Source: Bacteroidales bacterium (GTDB lineage Bacteria > Bacteroidota > Bacteroidia > Bacteroidales > WCHB1-69). Taken from it: a stretch of DNA of 61,408 bases. Within the stretch, counting starts at the first letter, position 1. Every line of letters starts with the position of its first letter. Under the pieces are notes generated by a model. The model did not search any database, was not told the DNA's origin, and saw only the letters and a program-made list of their open reading frames with translations. The DNA is taken from positions 1-61,408 of the forward strand of contig JAFXTS010000010.1 of assembly GCA_017535665.1 (NCBI GenBank). Direction: 5' to 3'. The position numbers were made by a program, and so were the translations under genes. Positions 28,777 through 37,744 of the stretch are shown one piece after another.

Positions 28777-30621
28777 CTATCTCGCTACCGTAATCTTCTC
28801 TTGCAACAGTCCTTCAGCGGTTTGCGCCCGCACGATGTAGGTGCCTGCTGCCCAACGATCTACAGCGACCTCTACGCGGGTGGCATTCGGCTGCGCACGA
28901 TAAACGCAACGTCCCGACAGGTCAAACACCTCCACCTGCTGCAACGGAGCAGAGTTTTCCACTGTCAGCACGGAAACAGCCGGCGAGGGATAGAGGCTGA
29001 GCTGCGAGCTGAAGTCGCGCACTTCATTAGGAAGCGTGTCGCCCGGCTTAAGATACCAAAACGTAAGCGAATCGTGGATATACGTACGGACATCGTAAAT
29101 ATTTAAAGCACTGATATATCCGTTTGACAAGAAAGGCTGAGGATCAGTAGAATAGTTGATTTCAGTATGATGGGCACTTTGCGAATAGTTGGCATTGTTA
29201 ATCTGTCCATCGGTAGTAAGCGTGCCACCGGGACGATAGACATACACTTCGTCCAACACATCGTCACCGTTCCATCCAGCATTACCATCGAAATTAGTGT
29301 TGATACGGTAAATCACAGCACCGCCATTGGGAATATACGACTCGAAAGGTCTTGAAGAACGCCTATTTTCAATGACGAAGAACTCATCGGGATCTTCCGA
29401 ATTGATACGATAACAAACCTGATCGGGAGTAGGCCAGCTCACCGGATTTAGCTTATAACGACCAGAATTCACAATCGTAGGAATTTCAGAAATCCAGTTC
29501 CCGTAGCGATATTTCATATAGGCGCCCCAATGCTGGGGAATATACGCATTCTGTGCCATCAAGTCCCATCCTCCCACTGGGGTAAAACCCAGTGTGTCAC
29601 TGTAATGATAAAGGTCGGGAGCTCCTAACGAATGCGACATCTCGTGGCAGAGCGTCGAGTTGCTGAAATACCAATCATGATCACTCAACTCAAAATTGAA
29701 ATCCCACACCCGCAAGTCTCCGATATACGCCTCCGCGCCCCACAATGACCAGCGGTGCGGCCACAACAGGTCAGCCCATCCAGCGACATTGCCACTGACA
29801 ATAAAGCAGACGTTATCCACTAATCCATCGTTGTTATAGTCGAAATTGATGTCTGACGGGAACATGTTGTTTTCATTGGCAAAATCGATGGCACGTACTA
29901 ACAACTGCATCTCGCGGGTGGTGCGGTTATCTTCCTCATTATTATCATCATAACCCATCGGATTGGCTTCAGACCACGGCATATAATAATCTCTTGGATA
30001 GATATCTTCATAGGCTACAATGACATTATCCGTGCTTTGCGGAACGAGATACGAACGCACAAACAGCTGGTTATAAGTATTGACCTTGAAGTAGTTATAC
30101 ATAGAATTGTAATAACCATTACTCGTCACGGAAGAGTCGTTGAACATACGGTTCACTTCACCGTATGTCTGCTGAAAAGGATCATCCCCTGCGAGACGGA
30201 TGAAGATGACGAGATTGTTGAAATCGCCATGGTTGGTATTCTCATCGCGCACACGCTCGCCACGACGGGCCTCTACCGGCTGCATCATGGCATCATAACG
30301 GCGATGCCACTCACTGTTAGAGATACGGGCATTCGGAACAAGCCCGACCTCAGCAGGATTGACCGTACCCGCCACAAATTCGGTGGGCACCACCTTCCCG
30401 TTTTCTCTCTTCCCATACACAAAATAGCCTGTCGCAGGATTCTGCACGATCGTATAGCCGTCAGCATCATGCAGATAGTGGTAAAACTCATCGCCAGAGG
30501 CAAAGCAATGCAGGGTGTCGCCATTCGGCTGTACAAGCGTCTGCGGAACATTCGACACGTAGGCGGCCTGCATAGCGGCAGAAACCATCAGTAACAAGGA
30601 GAGAATCAGGATTTTTTTCAT
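28777..30621 (-). CDS. M6 family metalloprotease-domain protein with T9SS type A sorting domain
   Basis: A 614-residue secreted protein with a signal peptide (LILSLLLMVSAAMQA). A pro-region (DEFYHYLHDADGYTIVQNP) precedes an M6 (immune-inhibitor-A-like) metalloprotease domain. The zinc motif HEMSHSLGAPDLYHYSD (HExxH, then Gly and Asp) lies near residue 325. The C-terminal 75 residues (LSLYPSPAVSVLTVENSAP ... WAAGTYIVRAQ) are a type A T9SS signal, so it should be a surface or released protease. The ATG at 30621 is chosen because it starts the signal peptide; a longer frame begins at 30642. A -7 box lies at 30706-30713. It is adjacent to and divergent from porQ. Confidence 0.92.
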   Translation of the reverse strand: MKKILILSLLLMVSAAMQAAYVSNVPQTLVQPNGDTLHCFASGDEFYHYLHDADGYTIVQNPATGYFVYGKRENGKVVPTEFVAGTVNPAEVGLVPNARISNSEWHRRYDAMMQPVEARRGERVRDENTNHGDFNNLVIFIRLAGDDPFQQTYGEVNRMFNDSSVTSNGYYNSMYNYFKVNTYNQLFVRSYLVPQSTDNVIVAYEDIYPRDYYMPWSEANPMGYDDNNEEDNRTTREMQLLVRAIDFANENNMFPSDINFDYNNDGLVDNVCFIVSGNVAGWADLLWPHRWSLWGAEAYIGDLRVWDFNFELSDHDWYFSNSTLCHEMSHSLGAPDLYHYSDTLGFTPVGGWDLMAQNAYIPQHWGAYMKYRYGNWISEIPTIVNSGRYKLNPVSWPTPDQVCYRINSEDPDEFFVIENRRSSRPFESYIPNGGAVIYRINTNFDGNAGWNGDDVLDEVYVYRPGGTLTTDGQINNANYSQSAHHTEINYSTDPQPFLSNGYISALNIYDVRTYIHDSLTFWYLKPGDTLPNEVRDFSSQLSLYPSPAVSVLTVENSAPLQQVEVFDLSGRCVYRAQPNATRVEVAVDRWAAGTYIVRAQTAEGLLQEKITVAR

Positions 30622-30705
30622 TACTCTATTATTAAAAAACACAAGAAAAAACGGAAAAATGCAACGATTTCGGGTACGAAAGGATGCCTCTCAGTTTTGA
30701 GGGTG

Positions 30706-30713
30706 CAAAAATA
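30706..30713 (-). promoter_or_regulatory. -7 box for the M6 protease gene
   Basis: TATTTTTG on the minus strand, 84 bp upstream of the start, fits TAnnTTTG. It is divergent from the porQ box. Confidence 0.5.
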
Positions 30714-30758
30714 ATAAAATTTGGCTTGTGGAGATAGTTTTTTTTCGTTGAATTTGTG

Positions 30759-30766
30759 TAAATTTG
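30759..30766 (+). promoter_or_regulatory. -7 box for porQ
   Basis: TAAATTTG, followed by GCAG, ends 13 bp before the first ATG of porQ, so the mRNA leader should be only a few bases long. Confidence 0.6.
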
Positions 30767-30779
30767 CAGCCAAATTTTA

Positions 30780-31874
30780 ATGATGAGAACGCGCGCCTTT
30801 TTCCTGTCTATTCTGCTTGTTGCCGTTATCGCGACAAGCCATGCGCAAGTGGGCGGTCAGTACATTTATAACTTTTTGAATCTCAATAACTCCAGCCGTG
30901 TAGCAGGTTTAGGTGGCGGACTCATTGCAGCCTACGATGATGACCCTGCACTGATCCTCAACAACCCGTCGCTCATCGGCGAGCGGCATCACACCTCGTT
31001 GGAGGTGAATGCGGTGGACTACTTTTCCAACGCCTCCTACGGCTCAGTGCTTTATTCCCATACCTTCAAGAAAGTGGGCAGTTTCGCCTTCGGAATGCAG
31101 ATGGTGAACTACGGCAAGTTCACTGCCACTGACGAGTGCGGCATCGAGCAGGGCTATTTCCATGCGGGCGACTATGCCGCCACCGTGGCTTGGGGCCGCC
31201 AGCTCGACTCCAGCTTCTCCATCGGCGCCGACCTCAAGCTGATCTACTCCGCCTACGAGTCGTACCAGTCGTTCGGCCTCGCGGTGGATGTGGCCGGCTC
31301 GTACGTCAACCACAAGAAACGACTCGCCCTCTCCATCATGGCGCGCAACATCGGCACCCCCATCGTGAACTACGTGCCAGGACAGTTCGAGAAGCTCCCC
31401 TTCGACCTGCAAATTGCTTTTTCACAACGGTTTAAATTCCTTCCCGTGCGCTACCATATCACGCTTCACCACCTCTACCGCTGGAACATGGCCTACGTGG
31501 GACCTAACGACCCGCTGCTCGAATACGATGTCATCACCAAAGAACCGCTCTACCCCAGCAAAGCCGCACAATTTTTCGACAACTTCTTCCGCCACATCAA
31601 CTTCGCCATCGAAATCATCCCCGCAAAATTCCTCTCCTTTTATGTGGCTTACAACCATAACCGCCGGCAGGAGATGAACATCCCGCAAAAACGCACCCTT
31701 GCCGGCTTCTCCTACGGTTTCTCCATCAACATCAAGTCTATCCGCTTCGGCTTCTCCCGTATGCACTACGCCACCGGCGCGGTGCCCAACTTCTTCGATT
31801 TCTCCATCAATATCAATGAGATGGCGAAACTTCACCAAGAAAACAAAATGAAAAAACTGCAAAGAACCAACTAA
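30780..31874 (+). CDS. porQ: Type IX secretion system protein PorQ
   Basis: This 364-residue outer-membrane beta-barrel protein of T9SS in Porphyromonas works with the surface attachment machinery (PorU/PorV/PorZ). It has a signal peptide (SILLVAVIATSHAQ). Family-typical N-terminal sequence follows (YNFLNLNNSSRVAGLGGGLIAAYDDDPALILNNP), then alternating beta-strands (FGMQMVNYGKFTATDECG, FLPVRYHITLHHLYRWNM). The C-terminal part (RRQEMNIPQKRTLAGFSYGFSI) is as in PorQ. A second ATG at 30783 is equally possible. It is followed 6 bp later by a DegT aminotransferase gene. Confidence 0.92.
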   Translation: MMRTRAFFLSILLVAVIATSHAQVGGQYIYNFLNLNNSSRVAGLGGGLIAAYDDDPALILNNPSLIGERHHTSLEVNAVDYFSNASYGSVLYSHTFKKVGSFAFGMQMVNYGKFTATDECGIEQGYFHAGDYAATVAWGRQLDSSFSIGADLKLIYSAYESYQSFGLAVDVAGSYVNHKKRLALSIMARNIGTPIVNYVPGQFEKLPFDLQIAFSQRFKFLPVRYHITLHHLYRWNMAYVGPNDPLLEYDVITKEPLYPSKAAQFFDNFFRHINFAIEIIPAKFLSFYVAYNHNRRQEMNIPQKRTLAGFSYGFSINIKSIRFGFSRMHYATGAVPNFFDFSININEMAKLHQENKMKKLQRTN

Positions 31875-31880
31875 CCTACT

Positions 31881-33083
31881 ATGATACCCTTCTCACCCCC
31901 CAGAATCGACGACCGCACCCTTGAAGAGGTCTGTGCTGCCCTGAAGTCCGGCTGGATCACCACCGGTCCGCGTGTGCGGAAGTTCGAAGAGATGCTTTCC
32001 GACTATTGTAAAGTAAATAACGTGCTGTGTGTCAGCTCCAACTCAGCCGGCATGGAGCTGATGCTCCACTGGTTCGGCGTGGGTCCTGGCGATGAGGTCA
32101 TCGTGCCTGCCTACACCTATTGCGCCACAGCCAACGTGGTGGTGCATTGCGGTGCCACACCCGTCATGGTGGATGTGAAGGAGGATTTTGGCATCGACGT
32201 GGAGGCCGTACGGCGCGCCATCACCCCCAAGACCAAAGTCATCATGCCCGTTGATATCGCTGGCTTCCCCTGCGACTACGATGAACTCAACCAACTTGTT
32301 CGGGAAGATGCAGTACGACAGATGTTTACTCCCACCAACGAGTTCCAGCGACAACTCGGCCGTATCCTGCTTTTGGAAGATGCCGCCCACTCGCTCGGGG
32401 CCCGCTACCACGGACAGCCGCTCGGCACGCAAGCCGACCTCGCCGTTTTCTCGTTCCATGCCGTCAAGAACCTTACCACCGCCGAAGGTGGCGCCATCTG
32501 CCTCAACCTCCCCCACCCTTTCGACAATGAAGCGTTATACAAACAACTGAAAATCAAATCACTGCACGGACAAAGCAAGGATGCGCTTTCCAAAACGCAG
32601 GCAGGCAACTGGCGGTACGATGTCACCGAGGCTGGCTACAAGTGCAACATGACCGACGTGCTGGCCGCCATCGGCATCGTGGAACTGGAACGCTACGACA
32701 GTGAGACACTTCCCCGCCGCAAGCAGATTTTCGATGCCTACAGCAACGCCTTCCGCAACGACCCACGCTTCCAAATCCCCACCTACGAAACCGCGGAGAA
32801 ACAATCATCTTACCATGTTTATCCTCTCAGAATCAACAATATAACCGAGCAACAACGCGATGAAATCATGCAGCGCATCTTCCAACTCGAGGTCAGCGTG
32901 AACGTGCATTTCATCCCGCTGCCCATGCTCAGCTTCTACCGCAACGCTGGCTACAACATCCAAAACTACCCCGTCACCTACGACAACTTCTCGCGCGAAA
33001 TCTCCCTGCCCGTCTATTACAACCTCTCCGATCAACAGGTGCAGACCGTCATCGAGGCCGTTAAACAAGCCGTCACTCTCTGA
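31881..33083 (+). CDS. DegT/DnrJ/EryC1/StrS family aminotransferase
   Basis: This 400-residue PLP-dependent sugar aminotransferase has the PLP lysine Lys196 in FSFHAVKNLTTAEGG. It also has the start GWITTGPRVRKFEEMLSDY, the cofactor-pocket AYTYCATANVVVHCG and the LLLEDAAHSLGA motif. Such enzymes put amino groups on nucleotide-linked 4- or 3-keto sugars for LPS or glycan synthesis. It starts 6 bp after porQ. In Porphyromonas gingivalis a member of this family, PorR, is needed for the anionic LPS that anchors T9SS cargo; a PorR-like role here is an inference from position only. Substrate unknown. Confidence 0.88.
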   Translation: MIPFSPPRIDDRTLEEVCAALKSGWITTGPRVRKFEEMLSDYCKVNNVLCVSSNSAGMELMLHWFGVGPGDEVIVPAYTYCATANVVVHCGATPVMVDVKEDFGIDVEAVRRAITPKTKVIMPVDIAGFPCDYDELNQLVREDAVRQMFTPTNEFQRQLGRILLLEDAAHSLGARYHGQPLGTQADLAVFSFHAVKNLTTAEGGAICLNLPHPFDNEALYKQLKIKSLHGQSKDALSKTQAGNWRYDVTEAGYKCNMTDVLAAIGIVELERYDSETLPRRKQIFDAYSNAFRNDPRFQIPTYETAEKQSSYHVYPLRINNITEQQRDEIMQRIFQLEVSVNVHFIPLPMLSFYRNAGYNIQNYPVTYDNFSREISLPVYYNLSDQQVQTVIEAVKQAVTL

Positions 33084-33132
33084 TTACTTCCAAAATTTCA
33101 GCGAAAAACCCATCTGAATATAAAAAAATCTG

Positions 33133-33140
33133 TACTTTTG
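33133..33140 (+). promoter_or_regulatory. -7 box for the MCE protein gene
   Basis: TACTTTTG, followed by GCAAAG, fits TAnnTTTG 47 bp upstream of the ATG at 33188. Confidence 0.6.
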
Positions 33141-33187
33141 CAAAGTCATCGTCATTATTATAAATAATTGATAATAAATAAAATAAC

Positions 33188-34159
33188 ATGTCAAAGAAGG
33201 AAAGAACACCACAAGATATACAGGATCGCAAGAAAAGGATTCGCGTTGCGTTGCTCTGCATCTCGGCCATCCTCATTTTCTACATCGGCGCTAACTTTCT
33301 CAAAGGCATCAACGTCTTTCACAAAAAGACCTACTTCTATTGCGTGATGGAAGATGCCAGTGGCGTGCAGCAGAATACCCCCGTTTTTCTCGCCGGCTAC
33401 AAGATCGGACAAGTGCAGGAAGTAGAACTGCTCAGTGCCAACCCGCCCCGCATTTGTGCCAAAATCATGCTGGGCGAAAAGGTGGACATTCCCAAAGACT
33501 CGCAGTTGAAACTGAAATCCAGCAGCATCCTCGGTGGCATGCAGCTGGACGTGATGATGGGCAATTCAACAGCCTATTTCCAAAATAACGACACTATCCA
33601 ATGTTTCAAAGAGGCCGGCCTGCTCGATGGCATCGACGGTATTAAAGCCCAAATCGGCAACGTGGTCGCCTCCGTTGACACTATCGGTCTCGAACTCAAA
33701 GACTTGCTGCACAAAGAGGGCGGCGGTGAATCGCTGCGCACCACCCTCGCCAACATCGAAGAGGCCACCGACAACCTCAACAGCATCCTCGCCGACAACA
33801 AGGGCAAGGTGAGCAACCTCGTCACCAGTCTGCAAAAATTCGGCAACACCCTCGAAGAGGCATCACCGAAGCTCAACGAAATTCTGGACAACTTTGACAA
33901 TATCAGCGACACCATCGCCAAGGCCGACATCGCAGGCGTCATCAGCAATGCCAACAGCACCATCAAGGAGGTGCAAACCCTGGTGGCTAAGGCTAATAAT
34001 GGCGACGGCACCGTTTCGGCCCTGCTCAACGATGAAGGTTTGGTAAAGAAAATCGATGACACCATCAAGAGTCTCAACGATTTGCTCAAAGATTTCCAAG
34101 ATAACCCGCGCCACTACCTGAAACCGCTGGGAGAAAAGAAGAAGAAATCGAAGAAATAA
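33188..34159 (+). CDS. MlaD/MCE family lipid transport protein
   Basis: This 323-residue protein has one N-terminal membrane anchor (VALLCISAILIFYIGANFL, ~residues 20-38). One MCE domain (YCVMEDASGVQQNTPVFLAGYKIG ... SSILGGMQLDV) follows, then a long helical, Asn/Asp/Glu-rich region (~140-300) and a lysine-rich tail. It should be the periplasmic substrate-binding part of an Mla-type phospholipid transporter. The MlaE permease and MlaF ATPase genes are not in the window next to it. Its end is 6 bp from the convergent apbE stop. Confidence 0.88.
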   Translation: MSKKERTPQDIQDRKKRIRVALLCISAILIFYIGANFLKGINVFHKKTYFYCVMEDASGVQQNTPVFLAGYKIGQVQEVELLSANPPRICAKIMLGEKVDIPKDSQLKLKSSSILGGMQLDVMMGNSTAYFQNNDTIQCFKEAGLLDGIDGIKAQIGNVVASVDTIGLELKDLLHKEGGGESLRTTLANIEEATDNLNSILADNKGKVSNLVTSLQKFGNTLEEASPKLNEILDNFDNISDTIAKADIAGVISNANSTIKEVQTLVAKANNGDGTVSALLNDEGLVKKIDDTIKSLNDLLKDFQDNPRHYLKPLGEKKKKSKK

Positions 34160-34165
34160 ATAGGG

Positions 34166-35218
34166 CTACTGCGCCCGCTGGGGGAAATTGGCGGTCTGCT
34201 CCGTCTGGTACTTCCCATCCTTATCATAGATAAAATAGGCTGCCAAGTAATTCTTATCATGGAATTGGTTGAGAAATTCCATGGCTTTCTCCCTGCCCAT
34301 CACCATGAAGGCCGTGGCCAAAGCATCGGCGTAGGCGCAATAATAGCCACTTGCATCAGCCATAGGCACCCGATACACCACCGTTACACTCAACAAATCA
34401 GACTCTTCTGATCGACCCGTTTTGGGATTGATGATATGGCTATAACGATGTCCGTCATGCTCGTGGTAGTTGCGGTAATTGCCGCTCGTGGCCACCGCCA
34501 TCCGTACATTCTGTGCAGTGCCGGTCTCGAAAACATAGTCGGCCTCCACCATTCCGTCCTTGGTATCGGTTGGTACCTGAATTCCCACACGCCATGCTAC
34601 CGGCTCTTTTGCACGACTTTTCACCCCGTTTACCAGCAGCTCGCCGCCAATGTCCACAATAAAATCTTTGCAACCATGCTCACGCAACAGCTGTCCAATC
34701 TTATCCACAGCATGCCCTTTTGCTATCGCATTGAAATCCAACTGCATACGAGGGTCTGATTTTACGGTATCGTCTAAACCCAAATTCAGTTTCTCGTAAC
34801 CCACAAACTCCATGATGGAATCCAACGCCGCGGCACTCAAATCTCCCTCTTTATCTTTCGCGAATCCCCACTGACGAATCAGCGGACCGGCCGTCACGTC
34901 AAACGCGCCATCGGTCATCTCACTCACCTCACAAGCCTTCACCAGCAGTTCGCCAATTTCAAACGGCATGGTTACCATCTCGTTACGGTTGAAGCGCGAT
35001 ACCACCGAGTTCGTATCAAATAGCGAATAGACCTGATTCACCTCTTGTAAAACCGAATCAATCTGTTGTTCCAACCCCTCGAAAGGTTTCTCGCTCACAT
35101 AGGTCACACGATAATAGGTACCGAAGGCAAAGCCCTCCACCACCTCGGGTTGCGGCTGGCGTTTGCACGCCGAAACCAGCATCGTCAATGCGATGAAAAT
35201 CAGAAGTTTATTTTTCAT
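34166..35218 (-). CDS. apbE: FAD:protein FMN transferase (ApbE), lipoprotein
   Basis: ApbE covalently attaches FMN to threonine residues of redox proteins such as NqrB/C and RnfG. This 350-residue protein has a lipoprotein signal (LTMLVSAC). Family features include FAFGTYYRVTY, DFNAIAKGHAVDKIGQLL, DFIVDIGGELLVNG and SHIINPKTGRS, with the late ADALATAFMVMG motif. It lies 15 bp after ribBA on the same strand, so flavin supply and flavin transfer may be co-expressed. Confidence 0.94.
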   Translation of the reverse strand: MKNKLLIFIALTMLVSACKRQPQPEVVEGFAFGTYYRVTYVSEKPFEGLEQQIDSVLQEVNQVYSLFDTNSVVSRFNRNEMVTMPFEIGELLVKACEVSEMTDGAFDVTAGPLIRQWGFAKDKEGDLSAAALDSIMEFVGYEKLNLGLDDTVKSDPRMQLDFNAIAKGHAVDKIGQLLREHGCKDFIVDIGGELLVNGVKSRAKEPVAWRVGIQVPTDTKDGMVEADYVFETGTAQNVRMAVATSGNYRNYHEHDGHRYSHIINPKTGRSEESDLLSVTVVYRVPMADASGYYCAYADALATAFMVMGREKAMEFLNQFHDKNYLAAYFIYDKDGKYQTEQTANFPQRAQ

Positions 35219-35233
35219 AAATAGAAAGTTGCC

Positions 35234-36445
35234 CTATTTAAGGTGCAGGTTATGTCCCATCTTGTCCTGCTTGGTCTTGAGGTAGAAACGGTTAATCTCA
35301 TTGGGTTCAATGATGATCGGAACGGTTTCCACAATCTCGATGCCGTGACCGAGCAGACCGGCGCGTTTGGCGGGATTGTTGGTGATGAGGCGGAGACGGG
35401 TAGCGTGCTGGTCGCGCAGGATCTGCGCTCCAATGCCGTAGTCGCGCTCGTCGGCCTTGAAGCCGAGTTCGAGGTTGGCCTCCACAGTGTCGCGCCCTAA
35501 CTCCTGCAAATGGTACGCCCGCAGTTTGTTCACCAATCCGATGCCACGGCCTTCCTGGTTCATATAGAGCACCATTCCCCTACCCTCTTTGTCCACCATC
35601 TCCATCGAGCGGTGCAGCTGTGCGCCGCAGTCGCACTTGCACGAGCCGAAAATGTCACCGGTGACGCACGACGAATGCACACGCACGAGCACGTCGTCGC
35701 CCTCGTTCCACTCGCCCTTACGAAGCACCAGATGGGTAAGTCCGTTGTTGAGCTGCGTGTAGGCAATCAGGTTGAAGTTGCCCCACTGCGTCGGCAGTTT
35801 CACCTCCTGCTCCTTACGGATGAGTGTTTCGGTTTTGACACGATAGGCGATGAGGTCTTGAATGGTAATGATTTTGATGCCGTAGCGTTCAGCGACCTCC
35901 ATCAGCTGGGGCACACGTGCCATGGTGCCGTCGGGGTTGATGATTTCGATGAGCGCGCCAACGGGCTGTAAGCCTGCCAGCTTCGTCAGATCAACGGCGG
36001 CTTCGGTATGGCCGGCACGCACCAGCACACCGCCGTCGCGGGCACGCAGCGGGTTGATATGCCCCGGACGGCCGAAGTCCTCCGGACGGTGTCCGGGCTC
36101 CGCCAACGCCTTGATGGTGGTGGCACGGTCGTACATGGAAACGCCTGTGGTACAGCCATGTCCCAGCAGGTCCACCGTCACCGTGAAGGGCGTTCCCAAC
36201 AGCGAGGTGTTGTTGTTGACCTGCATCTCCAAGTCCAACTCACGGCAACGGTCAGCACTCATCGGTGCACACAACACTCCACGACCGTATTGCATCATGA
36301 AATTCACCTTCTCCGGTGTAATCTTCTCTGCGGCAACAATAAAATCTCCTTCATTTTCGCGATCTTCGTCATCAACCACAATCAGGAATTTGCCTTCTCT
36401 GAAATCCTCAATCGCCTCTTCTATCGTATTGAATTTAATCTCCAT
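35234..36445 (-). CDS. ribBA: Bifunctional DHBP synthase / GTP cyclohydrolase II (RibBA)
   Basis: This 403-residue enzyme carries out both entry steps of riboflavin synthesis. The N-terminal 3,4-dihydroxy-2-butanone 4-phosphate synthase has [23 protein letters not shown] and [12 protein letters not shown]. The C-terminal GTP cyclohydrolase II has the zinc cysteines in [20 protein letters not shown] and [18 protein letters not shown]. Both halves look active. No FMN riboswitch is apparent in the 43-bp gap upstream. No promoter box was seen there either, so it is probably transcribed with the DUF5689/TonB receptor genes above it. Confidence 0.97.
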   Translation of the reverse strand: MEIKFNTIEEAIEDFREGKFLIVVDDEDRENEGDFIVAAEKITPEKVNFMMQYGRGVLCAPMSADRCRELDLEMQVNNNTSLLGTPFTVTVDLLGHGCTTGVSMYDRATTIKALAEPGHRPEDFGRPGHINPLRARDGGVLVRAGHTEAAVDLTKLAGLQPVGALIEIINPDGTMARVPQLMEVAERYGIKIITIQDLIAYRVKTETLIRKEQEVKLPTQWGNFNLIAYTQLNNGLTHLVLRKGEWNEGDDVLVRVHSSCVTGDIFGSCKCDCGAQLHRSMEMVDKEGRGMVLYMNQEGRGIGLVNKLRAYHLQELGRDTVEANLELGFKADERDYGIGAQILRDQHATRLRLITNNPAKRAGLLGHGIEIVETVPIIIEPNEINRFYLKTKQDKMGHNLHLK

Positions 36446-36488
36446 AAATAGCTTATAATAAATCGTTTAGTTAAGAATGTCAATAGAA

Positions 36489-37727
36489 TTAATGAGCCAC
36501 TAATTTTTGAAAATGCAACCCCTTGATGGCCCACTGGCCTGCATCAGCCGTATGGGTTTCGTAGCGGCAGCCGATACGCACACTGCCCGACAGGTTGTTG
36601 AGCACCGCCACCTGCGCCCGATAGAAACCAGCACCGTCGCGGTAATCACTGTAAACCAGCGGAATCCATTCAGTCGTGGAGGGGTCTCCAGTATAGTTAG
36701 TGGTATAATAAAGGGTGAATTTGCTCTGTGCGGTGGCATCGGTGTTGAAGAAGGCCTCTTCAACAAAAAGTGTACTGCCATCAACGGTAGCCGTGGGCAA
36801 CACAGGCGACACGAGCCAGTCGTCGGTGGCCGCATCCACTCCATTGTGCAACATATAATCCTGATTGGTAGTCCAGCCCGTGTAATCCCAACCGCTTCCA
36901 TTGGCGGTGGAGACGGAATAGACATCCTGTACCGTGCCAAATGACTGCACATCGTCGATGGTGCGCAGCATCAGCTGGTAGGTGGAGTTGTAAACGGAAA
37001 GAATACCGATAAGGTCGCCGGTACCGCCGGGCACCAACGCCTTACGGAACTTGGCATAGTTGGAGGTGCGCACCACGAGGTTCGTCACGGCCTCGCCATT
37101 CACACTCTTGATGGTGCGGGAGGTGGTGGCGGCGTCTTCCGACCACGGCTTCCCCACCACATCATCGGCGAACTCCACATTGTGCAAACGCACCAACTGG
37201 CACACATTGCCCTCGTTGATGTCGTACGCGCTCATAATGTCAAGCGGCTGCACCGGTTGCGGGAGCCCGTCACGTGAGAGATAGCGATCCAGATAGTGAC
37301 CATCGATACGGCCCACGTCGCCGTTGTAGATCCAACCCACCTGATATACACCATGGTAGTTGCCTACCACAAGGCCGCTACAATTCAGATATACGGTCTG
37401 TCCCACGGGATAAGTGTGGCACAATCCCGACTGGTTGATCTGCAGCTGGATGGCACCTGTTTCATCCTGGATGACCATATTCTTGTAGAAATTGCCGCCC
37501 TCGTCGGAACTCACCACCGTGGCGCGCACGATGAAGGTCTCGCCGGCATGGCAGATGGAGTCCAGATGACCCGCCGAGGTATATACATTGATAATGTCAG
37601 CGATGGTCATGTTGGCAGGCTCGCCCTTATATGTCGGCACTTCAAACTCAGGGTCTTCCCACTTGTTGCAGGCACTGAAAGCGACCGCAGCCACTAACAT
37701 CAGAATCAGGTAACTATATCTTTTCAT
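36489..37727 (-). CDS. DUF5689-domain lipoprotein, copy B
   Basis: A 412-residue predicted outer-envelope lipoprotein (signal with VAAVAFSAC). It has an N-terminal OB-fold-like DUF5689 domain (DSICHAGETFIVRATVVSSDEGG ... QDETGAIQLQI ... YPVGQTVYLNCSGLVVG). A middle segment ends in YNSTYQLMLRTIDDVQ. The C-terminal ~140 residues form a jelly-roll-like region (WLVSPVLPT ... FTLYYTTNYTGDPS). The same architecture occurs in the neighbouring copy. The function of DUF5689 is not established; proximity to a TonB receptor suggests a surface binding role. Confidence 0.8.
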   Translation of the reverse strand: MKRYSYLILMLVAAVAFSACNKWEDPEFEVPTYKGEPANMTIADIINVYTSAGHLDSICHAGETFIVRATVVSSDEGGNFYKNMVIQDETGAIQLQINQSGLCHTYPVGQTVYLNCSGLVVGNYHGVYQVGWIYNGDVGRIDGHYLDRYLSRDGLPQPVQPLDIMSAYDINEGNVCQLVRLHNVEFADDVVGKPWSEDAATTSRTIKSVNGEAVTNLVVRTSNYAKFRKALVPGGTGDLIGILSVYNSTYQLMLRTIDDVQSFGTVQDVYSVSTANGSGWDYTGWTTNQDYMLHNGVDAATDDWLVSPVLPTATVDGSTLFVEEAFFNTDATAQSKFTLYYTTNYTGDPSTTEWIPLVYSDYRDGAGFYRAQVAVLNNLSGSVRIGCRYETHTADAGQWAIKGLHFQKLVAH

Positions 37728-37744
37728 AATTCAGATTTTTAAAG

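Noticed and set aside
36446..36488. Possible FMN riboswitch before ribBA
   Set aside because: The gap is 43 bp, too short for an FMN aptamer, and no conserved RFN elements are visible.
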